Below are positions 21,546 to 33,536 of a stretch of DNA of 64,000 bases, in pieces. The translations under genes were made by a program, and so were the position numbers. Under the pieces are notes generated by a model that worked only from the letters and a program-made list of their open reading frames with translations, did not search any database and was not told the DNA's origin. This DNA comes from Buddleja alternifolia (taxonomy: Eukaryota > Streptophyta > Magnoliopsida > Lamiales > Scrophulariaceae). The stretch is from positions 17,040,569 to 17,104,568 of the forward strand of contig CM033395.1 in the NCBI GenBank assembly GCA_019426215.1, given 5' to 3'. Each line of letters starts with the position of its first letter. Within the stretch, counting starts at the first letter, position 1.

Positions 21546-22667
21546 TGTTGGGATCGTTACAACCCCCGGGGAAACCGGCGCAGCAGAATACATATAATTT
21601 CAAAAATTAAAACGAAATCCCCGAAATTAGGGCTAGGTCGACATGGTACTTTCAAATTCAAACCAATCCTAGGAGAAAGTTTACTCGTGTTTACCTCTTG
21701 TAGACCTTAAAGCAACGTCTTTTTAAGTTACTCCTTGCTACAGTCTTCGAATTGATTTGCCCTAGCGCCCCAAGCGTTGCGACTCTGAGATGTATCCACA
21801 CCCTAACTTGTGCCATCAATTATTTCCACCAATGTTTGCAAGGAGAATATCGAATCTTGGCTCTTTAGGAAAAATGTTTGGAATTATTTAAGTGTTCTTC
21901 GCACTCAACACATGAGTTTGAAGAAATTGTATGAAAGAAAAATTGGGAGAGAATAATAGAAAAAGTGTTTTTCTCAAAAAACTTATTTTCCTTTTCAAAA
22001 ACCAAAACTAATACAAAGTCACTTTTTTCCATTTTTTCATTAGGTTTAAAAGAGGTCAAATATGCATGTATATATAGAGTCCACCTAGGGTTAAAACCCT
22101 AGGTGGTACACGCCTACTTCTCCCCTAAAATTTAGGGAGTAGGCGTGTACATATGTATATATGTACATGTATTTCCTTTTTCTTTTATTCTCTTCCTTAT
22201 TTAGTTGGACTCTGTCCAACTAACCAAATATTACCATATCTAATAATATCCTAACATATATCAAATAGAATCCTTTTTATATCCATTAATTAACTACTTT
22301 AATTAATTTAGGATTCTACCAGATATATTTATAGGATATTAATTAATATATATATTTAACAAACTTGGTGATCAAGATAAATCTTTCCGCCAAATCTATA
22401 TACATAATACACACGCCTCACACGTGCACTATGTGTGTGTGTATATATATATATATATATTATTTTATTTTCTTTCCTCTAATTAATCAATATTGAATTA
22501 TATGACCATTAATTAACTAGTTAATTTAATTCTTTTTCCTTGATTAATTAAATCTAATCAATTAATCCAACCATTAATTCACAAAGAATTAATTAGCCAA
22601 TAAGTACTACACTAAGTTATGTGTGTGACCCCACAGGCTCATTGTCAAGCTAGCAATAAGTCCCCTA
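21546..22667 (-). repeat. Copia A 5' LTR, promoter-proximal part
   Basis: On the minus strand the LTR ends GATCCCAACA next to the primer site. It contains a TATA box (about 22068-22076) and, just upstream of it, two hairpin-forming inverted repeats (22081-22106 and about 22110-22150). It is interrupted at 22668 by another LTR and should continue at 24361. Confidence 0.75.
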
Positions 22668-24360
22668 TGTTGTGATTCGGTCTAGAAGATAAAAATTTTA
22701 ATCTGAATCACACCCGAGAATCTGATTGGGGGATATTCATGATATTAGCATATAGATCAATTAACGAGTAATGTCAAGAGTAATCGAATTACCTTTTTCG
22801 TCTATTGAATCTTGAATTATCAGCAGCAGCCCCGGACTCCTGCCTCTGGATAATCACGTGGAAGAAAAATTCTCCAAGAAAAGCTCGATCTCCTCCTCGG
22901 CAACTATTGTAGGCGGCTAGACGGATGGAGAGGGAGGGATTTTTCTTTCCTAATGCTCTAGGTTTATTTTGGCTCAGTGTCAGATTCTAAAACAATGACT
23001 TATCTGTGTGGAGTTCTGACACAAACTGATTACTTATACCAAGTAAAAGACTCCTCCAGTGTTACACAGTGAGGGGAGGCCGAAATGGCCTTTTCCAGAT
23101 GGGCTTCGGGCTTTGTTTTTACTTAGCCCATGTGTAGTTAATTAAATCCAAGTCCAATCAAATTGGTAATTAATTAATTACATTAATCCAATTAATATAA
23201 TTCATAAGTTAAATTAATTCAACTTATAAATTAATTTCCAATTAATTTAACTTATGAATTAATATGATTTAATTAATTTATTTAATCAAATTAAATATCT
23301 TTAATTAAATCATCCCATCTATTTTGTCAGACAATTCACATCAAATGTGATTTTACCAAAATACCTTTAGCTTAAGGAAATATTCATTTTCTTCACATAG
23401 CGCGACTCTCTAGGCTCGATTCAATTGGCAATGGGAGGATTCCAAAGAATAAGGTTGTCACCTAGCCAACACCATGGAACCAAATCGTAACCCAATTGAA
23501 AATGAGATGATCATGTCATCACGAACATTGACTACGAATACCATATGTGTATAAATTCTTCACCGACGTAACCCGATGAAGTAAGAGTCATGGTTTAGTC
23601 AAACTCATAGAACTTGATACTGTACTAAGAATCATAATAATGTGAAATTACCAAACTACCATCAGTGACAATCACGGGATAGTTTATATGCTTTGGCCAA
23701 AGACTTATAATTTCAATTACTTACGAACGTACAGGTCACATACTCATTTACTGTCGAGACGGTGAATACCATTTTGGAAAGTTATCTTATAACATCGAAT
23801 GCACTATTGGATCGTACTTCGAGGTCGACCCCACCTATCAGGTGATATGGGTCTAACTACGCTGATAACATATCCAATACTACAGGCATATTATAAATGA
23901 CTCCTCATGTCTAAAGTTCACACATACTATCGCAATCTTAATCTCAATCCCTGTCAAAGAGTAAATACCCATGTGATCGGATTAATATGAGTAGAGTTCA
24001 AATACGTTAATTCCATTAATCATATTCATGACACTAGCTCTCACTATCTAATCAGTGTACGACTGGCACTTCCTTGTCAAAGAAGGTGTCATATGAGTTG
24101 AATATTAATGCCTAATTAATATTCGTTAACTCACGAACTCCCAGTTTTAGAGATTAAGTACTGGACTGTTTCAGTGCCTCCTCTTGTCCATAAGAGGTGG
24201 AAAGTCTATCTTGAAATCTTTTGGACTAATTTGTTCAATACATTTAAATGACATTAGATTTATAGGAACAACATAGAAACATCAAACGTTTTGTACAAAT
24301 AACTTATCTAAGCCCTACACAATCTAATTCCTCATAGGCATTGAGGGCATACACCTAACA
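22668..24360 (-). repeat. nested LTR of the Copia B family (1693 bp), probable solo LTR
   Basis: On the minus strand it begins TGTTAGGTGTATGCCCTCAA and ends AATCACAACA, like the LTR at 47784-49458 (1675 bp) and the solo LTR at 45278-46899. No primer site follows it. The five flanking bases (CCCTA and CCATC) do not match, so a clean target duplication is not visible. Short frames in it are ignored. Confidence 0.75.
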
Positions 24361-25344
24361 CCATCAAGCTAGATTAATTATTCTAAATAATTAACTAGTC
24401 CTTGAATTAATTTCACCAAATTAATCCAAGGCGCCTATTGGTCATGGTTCGATGTCTAGAAATGTTGCCACGACTACCTAGATGTCAACGATGAAAAGCG
24501 AAAACATATCCATGTTGCGATCATCATGTGAGTAGAATCCCTCATCAATTTTCTGTCCATGGTCTAGGGTATGGCGACGGTTGAACCCTAATAACCTTGG
24601 AAACTATGACTGTGTTGTAATATCTAATGATCCAGTTTTCTGATCCAGGATCACCATTCCCTCTCAGAAAACAATCACTTTGATCAAAGGCTTTTCACGA
24701 TCATTTAAATTCTCGCAAAAGCATAGGAAATACCGGGTACTCATGACCCTGGATAAATCCCTCTCCAACTGCGATTTGTTCCACTGCACTACCAGACTAT
24801 ACTCAACATACACGCCGTATGACTATCCTGGAGTGCGCATGCATATCAAAGCAGAGTGGGTAGTGCCCTTTCCAAATGACATCTTAGGTCTAAAGATTAA
24901 TCTCACACTACGAAACCCAAGGACTCCATGTTCGACAGCACAAAATAGGAGTCCTTAAGCAGGGTCATTCAACTCCATAATCCAGTATGAATCTTCATAC
25001 ATGTATTGCCATACAAGGCATCAATAATGGAATGTGTCGACCTCTCGAAAGATTTACATGTATGAACAAGTCTTGACGAGGCCAGTAATATCGCACATCT
25101 CACAGCCTCTATGACTTGGAACAATATTTAGGATTACGGTCTTTGAGAGCATTCCATATGTTTTCCCTGACCGCCTCCCCTAACCATATGTAATCCTTGG
25201 GATCTTTATCTATACTATCAATAGTTATAATAATAAAGAAGCATACCATAAATAAAAGCTTCAATATATTTAAAACAAGATTGTCATAGTGTTCACATTT
25301 AATATGGTTGAGCCCAAAACAATTGGCTGGTCGGGCACCTAACA
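24361..25344 (-). repeat. Copia A 5' LTR, distal part
   Basis: On the minus strand it starts TGTTAGGTGCCCGACC at 25344 and runs to the nested LTR. With 21546-22667 it would form an LTR of about 2.1 kb. The assignment rests on the terminal TGTTAGG and on position; the two halves cannot be checked against a second copy here. The 92-aa frame at 24680 is not supported as a gene. Confidence 0.55.
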
Positions 25345-26324
25345 CAACCAGATTTCGCTTATCCGGTTAGTGGATCAGACGCTAGCTCAAGCGTTGATGC
25401 CTTCGTTGTTGGACTTCAAGAATTGGTACACATCTGGAGTAGAGATTCCGGAACACTCCGATCTAGCGTTCAATTTTGAAGAGCGCGAAGATGCTTTGTT
25501 TTTCATTCCGAGAACCTTCTACCAGAGTCCAAGGCATGTTCTAGAGACGATTGGCCAAATCTGGGTCATCCTGATCAAAAGAGACGTTTATGTGGAGATC
25601 ACAAAGTTAGAAGTGGATCAAAATCCTACTGTTGAAGATGCTGCAATTGTAAACGCTGATATTCAGATGGAAGAAGCCCCCAGCGTTCCAATGGTCGATA
25701 CGCCACTTGTTGAAGAAATTGCACAGATTGAGGCTGCTACTCGATCTTTTGACTTAGAGATTGAAGAAGTACAGGAAGAAATTGCTGAAGAGCCAGAGGA
25801 ACCTTTCGTCAAAGACAAATCCAAAGGAAAGGCAGCAGTTTCGAGCTCTTATGGACTCATTCCGTCCCCTGAGCGTCCTTCTTCTTCTTTGGACTCAAAT
25901 TCGGATAGTGATCTAGAGGCCAAGGACTTTAGACAAGCAGATAGGAACTCGCTCAACACCATCGAGGGTTCCTGTTCCAAGATATTAGCCAACGATGAGA
26001 TGCACATCAGGCTAGCCTCCAACACTAGAAGTCGTGATATTTCAAACGCTGCGACCAAGAGTACTGCATCGGTACTGGATCACATGGTCCCTTTAATCAC
26101 AGGCCTATCTAAAGAGTTCAATTGCTCTCTTGCCCAAAACGTTTCAGCCGATACTGAAAGACACAATGCTTCAATTTTGTGAGCCAGAATATAGCTGAAC
26201 AAGTTGCTTTGTTAGTTGATGAAGTTACGTTGCTAAGGCGAGATATCGCTGAGTTGAAGTTTTCCCTTGATGAAGTCAAGAAGGGGAAAGATAAAGAAAA
26301 GCCACAAGATCACAAAGCCTTTGT
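25345..26324 (+). pseudogene. fragment of a second Sirevirus post-pol ORF
   Basis: Colinear with the third exon of the ORF at 2455-6722: DQTLAQALMPSLLDFKNWYTSGVEIPE, the FNFEEREDALFFIP segment, SKGKAAVSSSYGLIPSPERPSS, LEAKDFRQADRNSLNTIEGSCSKI, then after a frame break near 26180 the coiled-coil part (AEQVALLVDEVTLLRRDIAELKFSLDEVKKG). The left end abuts the Copia A LTR start and the right end joins an LTR fragment, so only the middle of the ORF is left. Confidence 0.85.
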
Positions 26325-27043
26325 TAGTCAATCACATCTAATGTGAATTTACCAAAATACCCTTAGCATAGAAAATAATTCCTTTTCTTCACATAGCGCG
26401 ACTCTCTAGGCTCGATTCAATAGGCAATGGGAGGATACCAAAGGATAAGGTTGTCACCTAGCCAGCACTGTGGAACCAAATCGTAGCCCAATTGAATACG
26501 AGATGAATGTGTCATCACGAACCTTGATTACGATTAATATATGCGTATAAACTCTTCACCGACATGACCCGATCAAGTAAGAGCCATTGTACGTCAAACT
26601 CATAGAACTTGATACTATACTTAGTAATCATAACACTGTGAAATTACCAAACTACCCTTAGTGACCATCACTAGTTAGTTTATATGCTTTGATCCAAAGA
26701 TTTATAATTTCAATTACTTATGATCGTAAAAGTCACATACTCGTTTACTATTGAGACAGTGAATCTCATATTGACAGTTATCTTACAATGTTGAATGCAC
26801 CATATGAATCGTACTTTGAGGTTGACCCCACCTATCAGGTTATACATGTCTAACTATTCTGGTAACATATACACACTACAAGCGCATTGTAAATAACTCC
26901 TCAGGTCAAAAGTCCACACATACTATCACAATTTTAATATCAATCATTGACTGTCAAAGAGTAAATATCCATGTGATCAAATTAAGGCGAGTCGAGTTCA
27001 AATATGTTAATTCCATTAACTATATTCATGACACAAGCTCCCA
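26325..27043 (-). repeat. truncated LTR fragment of the Copia B family
   Basis: Colinear over about 720 bp with 23325-24040 of the nested LTR (shared GCGCGACTCTCTAGGCTCG, TTGTCACCTAGCCA and ACCCCACCTATCAGG words). Both LTR ends are missing. Confidence 0.8.
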
Positions 27044-27131
27044 CTAGAATAAAAACCGAAATGTTTTCTAAAAAAAGATAAAATATAATGACTTTTGTGC
27101 CCCTTTCACCTCTAACCCTTTCACCCTCTAA

Positions 27132-27325
27132 CTAAAGATGTCAAGTGGGTTGGCCCGGCCCACTAGCCTGCAGACCGAACCGGTTCAACCTGGCCCATAC
27201 CACTGATTGGCCGGCCTCGAAATGAGATTGGCCCAAAAGGCCCGATTAAGTGGGCCTGGGTCGGGCTAGGTCTGGGTCGTCCGGGACCAGCACGCATTTG
27301 GCCCGGGCCCAGGACCAGAAATGTT
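27132..27325 (+). mobile_element. truncated hAT-like MITE
   Basis: It begins TAAAGATGTCAAGTGGG, like the left end of the element at 39769, and is rich in GGCCCGG/GGGTCGGG words. The right terminal repeat is not visible. Confidence 0.45.
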
Positions 27326-28854
27326 AATAAATCTTTCGTTGCAATTCTTAACAAAAAAATAAGGTTGTTCCAATAGTTAAAACTCCCTTAACCACACTTG
27401 AAAAAAATAAAAAACTTACATTTACACACATACTTTACAAAACATTACAAATAAACTACTTGGCCGCATTTATATTTATTTTGTAAATGAAAAAACTTAC
27501 ATTTACACGTCTATACTTTACAAAATATTACAAATAACACCAAAAAGGTATAATTGTATGAGAAAATAGAGTTTCCTGGTTCAAATTTCTGTCAAAATAG
27601 GGTTATTTTCGATAGTTCACAAAGATTTCTAAGGGCACTGTACAGAAACTCTAACAGAAGGTGATGGATGTTAAGTACATGTAAATCTAGCAGATTCAAC
27701 TTTCTTTCATCTTTTTCTTCTTTTCTTTTGATGAATAAATCGGTAATTCACATATTAAGTACTTGTAAATTATCTTTCGTATGTTTTTATATAATGATAC
27801 TCATTATTTTCAATCAATGCAATATTAATATAATCAAGTGAAAACTAAACTATAAAAAATGACTTGAATTGCCTATATGTATTTGTGTTGTGAATTTTTT
27901 CGTTCTAAATTCAAACAAATTAAGCATTATTTTTTCTTCTTTTTTTACTTTTGATGAATAATTTAGTATTCCACGTGTTAAATACGGATAAGTTATCTTT
28001 TGTATGCTTTTTTTTCTGATACCCAATTTTTTCAATCAACGCAATATTCGTATAATCACTTAAAATTTAAAATAAAAACAATGACGACGTGAGCAGTTTA
28101 TATGCTTTTGTGTACTGTAAATTTTTTTTTTCAAGCTCAAGTAGATTAAGCTATTCTTATGATCTTTTCTTAGTGATCAAAGGTTGTGCCCTTGTGTTAC
28201 TCTATATCTAGCTACTGTTTATAAATCATATGTGGTTTTATTGTAGCGTCTTAATGTAACCATACATCTTATTGTCGTAGACATCTAAAATGTATTTTTA
28301 TTCTTTAATTTTTATTAATCTTTAATTAAAATATAGAATTATATAGAAAAAAATTTGGCATGTTCAAATTTCCAAGAAACTTTTTTTTTTCCAACTCAAA
28401 GTTTTATAACAAAATAGATAATTGTTTGTTTAAACAAATTATAAAATGTACAAAAATTTGGCATGTTGAAAATTCCAAGAAACTTTGTTTTTCCAACTCA
28501 AAGTTTTACAACAAAATAGATGATTGTTTGTTTAAAGAAATCTAAAAACCAGTAACAAAATATCAATGAAACGTAGCAGTAGACAATTGCATAGTAATTG
28601 ACAATTCTGCACATGCTATCTTGTTCAACCCGTGAACAATTTCCAGTAGACAACTGTATTGTATTAACAAATACTACATTCATGCTACATTTTTGACCCG
28701 TGAAAACTGCACAAGAGTTTCTTGTACTAATCCTTTCTCTCTCCCTGATTAGTTCTCGTAATATTGTTTCATCATCTTGATCTCCCTAGCCCTTAATTTT
28801 GTTATTGGTCAAGAGTTGCTTCGTTAATTTGACCGAACTAAATCAGAGATAGAG
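27326..28854. other. AT-rich region upstream of the NLR, with tandem duplications
   Basis: No gene. Three local duplications are visible: about 27411-27465 and 27487-27545; about 27712-27925 and 27927-28135 (a roughly 210-bp unit starting near CTTTTGATGAATAA); and 28352-28450 and 28455-28543 (period 103, starting TTTGGCATGTT). The last 150 bases should hold the NLR promoter and 5' UTR; I see no certain TATA box. Confidence 0.6.
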
Positions 28855-31461
28855 ATGGCCTATGCTGCTCTTGTTTCACTTGCACAAACACTAGAACAAA
28901 TCTTGAAACACGACCAACATTCAATTTTTTGTCATGAAAAACGACTGCTTAAATCTCTCCACAAAAACACAGTTTTCTTGCTAGCATTTCTTGAAGATTT
29001 TTCAGGAAAACCTAACAACGTAGAAGGACGAATCACAGATGCAGCCAACGAGGCCGAGGATATTATTGAGTGCCTAATCTATGAACACATTCATAGCTTG
29101 AAGTCATGTGGAGGAACCCAAAATGCTAATTCTTCACCATTTAGGAATCAACATAAGTTTAAAAAACATTATCAAAAGCTACCCAAAATTAATGAGGATG
29201 TTGTTTCCATTGTGGAAGAGGTGGTGAAGATTAAGAATAGCCTCCTCAGATTCCAAGATCTGCAACTCAATGATTCTTCTCCTAGTTCATCACCAGTGAT
29301 TAATGCGCCCACCAAAAACGATGCCATGGTTGGATTTGATGATGACTTGCTGATGATAAAGACTCGACTTTGTGGAGAATCATCCAAACTCCAAGTCATC
29401 CCGATCTTTGGTATGGGGGGTATTGGCAAGACAACTCTTGCCAAAAATGCTTACGATGATCCGTTAACTATGCAACACTTTCATATTCGTGCTTGGGTGA
29501 CAGTGTCACAAGATTATAGCGTACAAGAAATACTTTTTACTCTTTTGTTTTCCATCAAAGAATTCAAGGAAGTATTCGATGAAGAAGTACATAGCTATGA
29601 ACTGATGTCCGAACGTGTCTACAAAAGTTTAAAGGGCAGGAAGTATCTCATTGTAATGGATGATATGTGGAGTACAAAGGCTTGGGATGATGTAAAGAGG
29701 CTCTTTCCTGATGACAATAATGGAAGTCGGATCATGTTAACCACGAGGCTATCTGATGTAGCTGCTTACGCTGACTCTTCAAGTCCTCTTCACGAGATGC
29801 ATTGCATGAATATGGTTCAAAGTTGGAATCTACTTCGGAAGAAAGTGTTTAAACAAGAATGTTGTCCTCCTGAATTAGAGAACATTGGAAGGATGATTGC
29901 GAGAAGCTGCAGAGGGCTCCCGCTTGCTATTGTCGTGATTGCAGGACTTCTCTCCACGATCAGTCGTACTCAAGATTCGTGGGAGAATATTGCCGACAAC
30001 GTAAGTTCAGCCGTTCAGGCAAATGATAAGCAATTTGCTAAGATATTGTCTTTAAGTTACACCCACTTGCCTCATCATTTGAGACCGTGTTTTCTGTACA
30101 TGGGAGGTTTTCCTGAGGATTACGAGATCCATGTGTCGAAACTAATAAAGTTATGGATAGCGGAAGGATTTCTAAAACCAAGTGTATCTAAAAGCTTTGA
30201 AGAAGAGGCAGAAGAGTTTTTGGAGAATCTTGTCAAGAGAAGTCTTGTTTTCATAAAGAGGAGGAAGTCTAATGGCAAAATCAAGAGTTGTAGTGTCCAT
30301 GATCTCGTACGGGACTTGTGCATAAGAAAAGGACAGGAAGAGAAATTCCTAAACGTTAATAAAATTCTTTCAAAAAGCATAAGAAATCAGCGTCGCCTAA
30401 GTATTTCTCGTTCTAGTCTCACTCTCCTTTCAAACATTTATGCCCCTTCCGTACGTACTATTTTCTGCTTCCAGCATTGTCAAAGATTGTTAAGCGCTTT
30501 AGAAGGTTTCAGATTGCTGAGGGTGCTAGATGCTGTGAAACTAATATTCAGGAAGTTCCCTCCTCAACTGCTTGAATTAGTTTTATTAAGGTACCTTGCT
30601 TTCACCTTCTGGCATGAAGGCGAGTTTGATCTTCCTGCGTCCGTATCAAAATTTCAGAATCTTCAAACCTTATTCATGTGTCCATATATGAAGAAATACG
30701 AGAATGTAAGAATTAGAGTACGGTTTCCAGTAGAAATTTGGAGGATGCCACAATTAAGACATCTCGTCTTGCTGAAGATAGACGCCTTGCCTGATCCTTG
30801 TGCAAGATCTTCTCCTCTACGGAACCTGCAAACACTTTCTGTAGTAAAAAATTTCAAATGTACGGAAAGAATCATGCAAATGATTCCAAATCTAAAAAAG
30901 TTGGGGATTGTTTATGATGGGGATGAAAAAGAATGGTCAGACTATCACCTCGACAATCTTGTCCACCTGCATCAACTCGAGAAATTGAATATCTGTGTAG
31001 AGAACAGATTGAGGGACCGAACTCCTTTATGGGAAAATCTTGCTTTGCCAATGATGCTGAAAAAGTTAACCTTGAGATCTTGTCTATTAAGCTTGCAAGA
31101 CATGGCAATTATTGGTTCGTTGCTAAATCTTGAAGTGCTGAAACTGAGATATTGCTCCTACGAGGATAGCAAATGGGAAACAAGTGAAGAAGAATTTCCG
31201 AAGCTGAAGTCTCTGCTAATTATAGGTACAAATCTACAGCACTGGATAACTGAAAGTAGCCACTTCCCGAGGCTTAACCGCCTAATGCTTTGTGGTTGCA
31301 ACAAACTAGATGAGATTCCAAATGTTATCGGGGAAATTCCAACACTTGAGCTGATTGAGGTGAGTAGATGGAACAAATGTCTTGTGGAATCAGCTAAACG
31401 GATAAAAGAGGAACAACAAGAATCTGGAAATGAGTCACTTCAAGTTCGTATATTGATCTAG
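28855..31461 (+). CDS. CC-NB-LRR disease resistance protein, R1/Rx-like (868 aa, single exon)
   Basis: An intracellular immune receptor: the coiled coil and LRR sense pathogen effectors and the NB-ARC domain acts as an ADP/ATP switch. Seen: an Rx-type coiled coil (about 1-140) with an EDVID-like DAANEAEDIIE; P-loop GMGGIGKTT at 186-194; RNBS-A RAWVTVSQ; kinase-2 YLIVMDDMW at 264-272; RNBS-B GSRIMLTTR; GLPL at 354-357; RNBS-D LRPCFLYMGGFPED; and VHD at 481-483 in place of MHD. About 350 residues of degenerate LRRs follow. Length and domain order are normal for potato late-blight R1-like proteins. The start MAYAALVSL is typical of the family. There is no internal stop, so it looks functional. 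Confidence 0.95.
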   Translation: MAYAALVSLAQTLEQILKHDQHSIFCHEKRLLKSLHKNTVFLLAFLEDFSGKPNNVEGRITDAANEAEDIIECLIYEHIHSLKSCGGTQNANSSPFRNQHKFKKHYQKLPKINEDVVSIVEEVVKIKNSLLRFQDLQLNDSSPSSSPVINAPTKNDAMVGFDDDLLMIKTRLCGESSKLQVIPIFGMGGIGKTTLAKNAYDDPLTMQHFHIRAWVTVSQDYSVQEILFTLLFSIKEFKEVFDEEVHSYELMSERVYKSLKGRKYLIVMDDMWSTKAWDDVKRLFPDDNNGSRIMLTTRLSDVAAYADSSSPLHEMHCMNMVQSWNLLRKKVFKQECCPPELENIGRMIARSCRGLPLAIVVIAGLLSTISRTQDSWENIADNVSSAVQANDKQFAKILSLSYTHLPHHLRPCFLYMGGFPEDYEIHVSKLIKLWIAEGFLKPSVSKSFEEEAEEFLENLVKRSLVFIKRRKSNGKIKSCSVHDLVRDLCIRKGQEEKFLNVNKILSKSIRNQRRLSISRSSLTLLSNIYAPSVRTIFCFQHCQRLLSALEGFRLLRVLDAVKLIFRKFPPQLLELVLLRYLAFTFWHEGEFDLPASVSKFQNLQTLFMCPYMKKYENVRIRVRFPVEIWRMPQLRHLVLLKIDALPDPCARSSPLRNLQTLSVVKNFKCTERIMQMIPNLKKLGIVYDGDEKEWSDYHLDNLVHLHQLEKLNICVENRLRDRTPLWENLALPMMLKKLTLRSCLLSLQDMAIIGSLLNLEVLKLRYCSYEDSKWETSEEEFPKLKSLLIIGTNLQHWITESSHFPRLNRLMLCGCNKLDEIPNVIGEIPTLELIEVSRWNKCLVESAKRIKEEQQESGNESLQVRILI

Positions 31462-32212
31462 TAATGGTACATGGACAGGCAACATAAGATTTAGCCTCTC
31501 TTCTGATAAGCTTAGAAGATTATATCTTAGTCAATTTAAAAGTTGAATATTTCAAGTCTATTCGTCTTGTTTGTCACATGAAATTACTATATGCTTCTAT
31601 ATCCTTGTTATAGTTTCGATTCATTTTATTGCACTTTGTGATTTTGATTTATTGCTGAAATAAAAAGGTGAAAAGTTTCTGTTACCTATTTAAAAGTTTC
31701 ACTGTACTATATTTGGGTGTTTCCTTCAAACTGCTCTCCTCTGCTTGTAAGGCCAGATATTATTGGCCGCTTTATCTCCTTCTCTCCTTTAAAGAAAAAA
31801 TTGAGTTATTTATATTCCTATATTGTATTCAATCATAAAAAGGTATAATGATTAAGTAGTGTAGAATAGAGTACAAATTATATTTAAGTACACTTCTATA
31901 TCAAACTTCCTTTATTTCTCCAAATTAGAAAGACAACATTGACAAATATAAAAATTCTAGGGATGATTTTGACAATCTACGAAAACCTTGGGGACAATTT
32001 TGAATTTTTGCTAAGTTTGTTTTATTTTATGTGATAAGTATTTGAGCACAAAATACCAACTTACCCTTAAACTGCCAGTATTTCTCATAGAGATTTTAGG
32101 ACAACATTAACAAAAGTATAAACTTTAGGGATGATATTGGCAATTAATTGAAACCTAAGAATGATTTGATTATCGCCACTAATCAAATCCATCCATATTT
32201 AATCGACTAGTA
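31462..32212. other. NLR 3' flank
   Basis: About 750 bp of AT-rich sequence without a gene. From about 32100 it resembles the sequence around 40140-40240, the far edge of the duplicated ORRM1 downstream region. Confidence 0.5.
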
Positions 32213-32220
32213 AGTGGGAA

Positions 32221-33536
32221 TAGGCCTGGCATTGATTGGGTTTGGGTCTGGGCCCAGACCCAAAACTTTGTTTTGGGTCTTGGCTCAGACCCAGACTCAA
32301 TAAATTTTTTAATTGGATCTGGGTCTGGACCCGGACCCAACTTAGACCCATAGACCCAATACTCTAAACTTAATATATATATATATATATCCTAATTTTT
32401 TTCTCAAATAATCATCATTTCTTCTCTGCTAATTTATATATATATATATATATATCCTAATTTTTTTCTCAAATAATCATCATTTCTTCTCTGTTAATTT
32501 ATATATATATATATATATACATATGTATTACACACATCTCCTAATTCCTATCTCTTTTTCTCGTCTCTCTCTCTCTCTCTATTTCTCTCCCTCTCTAAAC
32601 TTGGATCTCTCTCTCTCGTCTCTCTCCCTCTCTCCTCCGCCGCCCCTCTCTCTCCGTAGCCGTCGCGACCTCCGCCTCCTCTGCCTCCGCCCCTCTCTCA
32701 ATCTCTCATCTCCCTCTCTTTTATCTTGTAATTTTTTTTGTTATTAGGGTATTTTACATTTCTATATATGTTATATATATTGTACTATATATGATGACTG
32801 ATTTGAAGAATCTGATGAAGAGCCTCAATTTTCTGGGTCCAATTCTTCTTGTAAGGCATTTATATATATATATATATATAGATATTTGAAGAAATTAAAT
32901 TTATGACCTTTTTCCTTTTTGGGGTTTTCAGAAAATAAAAGTAGCCATGGATGTTAATGGAAACAAAGGGTTTCAATTTTTCTATTTTTATGTGAATAAT
33001 TATAAGATAATTGTTTTGATAATTTTAGTTTGATACTCTATTTTCCTTTCTGCCAAAGCAGAGGAATTCTATTTGAGGATTAATTTATATGATCAGCTAA
33101 ATTAATTGTTGGGATTTTATCATGTGATGAATTTTTTTTAGGGTGGAATGAAGATGAAGAATTTTCGTTTGATATGCTTGAAGCAAAATTCAGGAGAAAT
33201 CACTGACATTTTATCTATATATAAAAACATTTTGTAAGCCCAATAGCTTTATTAATATATCACAAGAATGTAGAATTGGGTCCAAATTTAAAATAAAAAG
33301 GAGCCCAAACAAAGAAAGACACAAAAAAATCCAAAAAAAAAGAATTGGGTCCAGGCCTGGACCCAAAAGATTGGGTCCAAACCCAGACCCAAACTATTGG
33401 GCTTGTGAAGTAGACCCACTCGCCAGACTCATTGGGTCTGGGTCTGGGTATAGACCCAAAACATTGGGTCTGGGTCTAGCCAAAACCCAAAGTTTTGGGT
33501 CTGGGCCTGGGCCAGACCCAACCAATGCCAGGCCTA
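32221..33536. mobile_element. non-autonomous hAT element (1316 bp) with 8-bp target duplication
   Basis: Terminal inverted repeats TAGGCCTGGCATTGATTGGG and its inverse are flanked by AGTGGGAA at 32213-32220 and 33537-33544. Eight-bp duplications and TAGG..TGGCA ends are hAT traits. Both ends are rich in GGGTCTGG/CCAGACCC words that could form a long hairpin. The duplicated copy of this locus at about 40229-40245 has the site once, uninterrupted. The inside holds a roughly 72-bp AT-rich tandem repeat (32376-32520) and CT-rich simple sequence but no transposase. Confidence 0.9.

Noticed and set aside
24680..24958. 92-aa frame
   Set aside because: Within LTR sequence; no domain.
32523..32747. 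Ser/Leu-rich frame in the hAT element
   Set aside because: (CT)n microsatellite translated.
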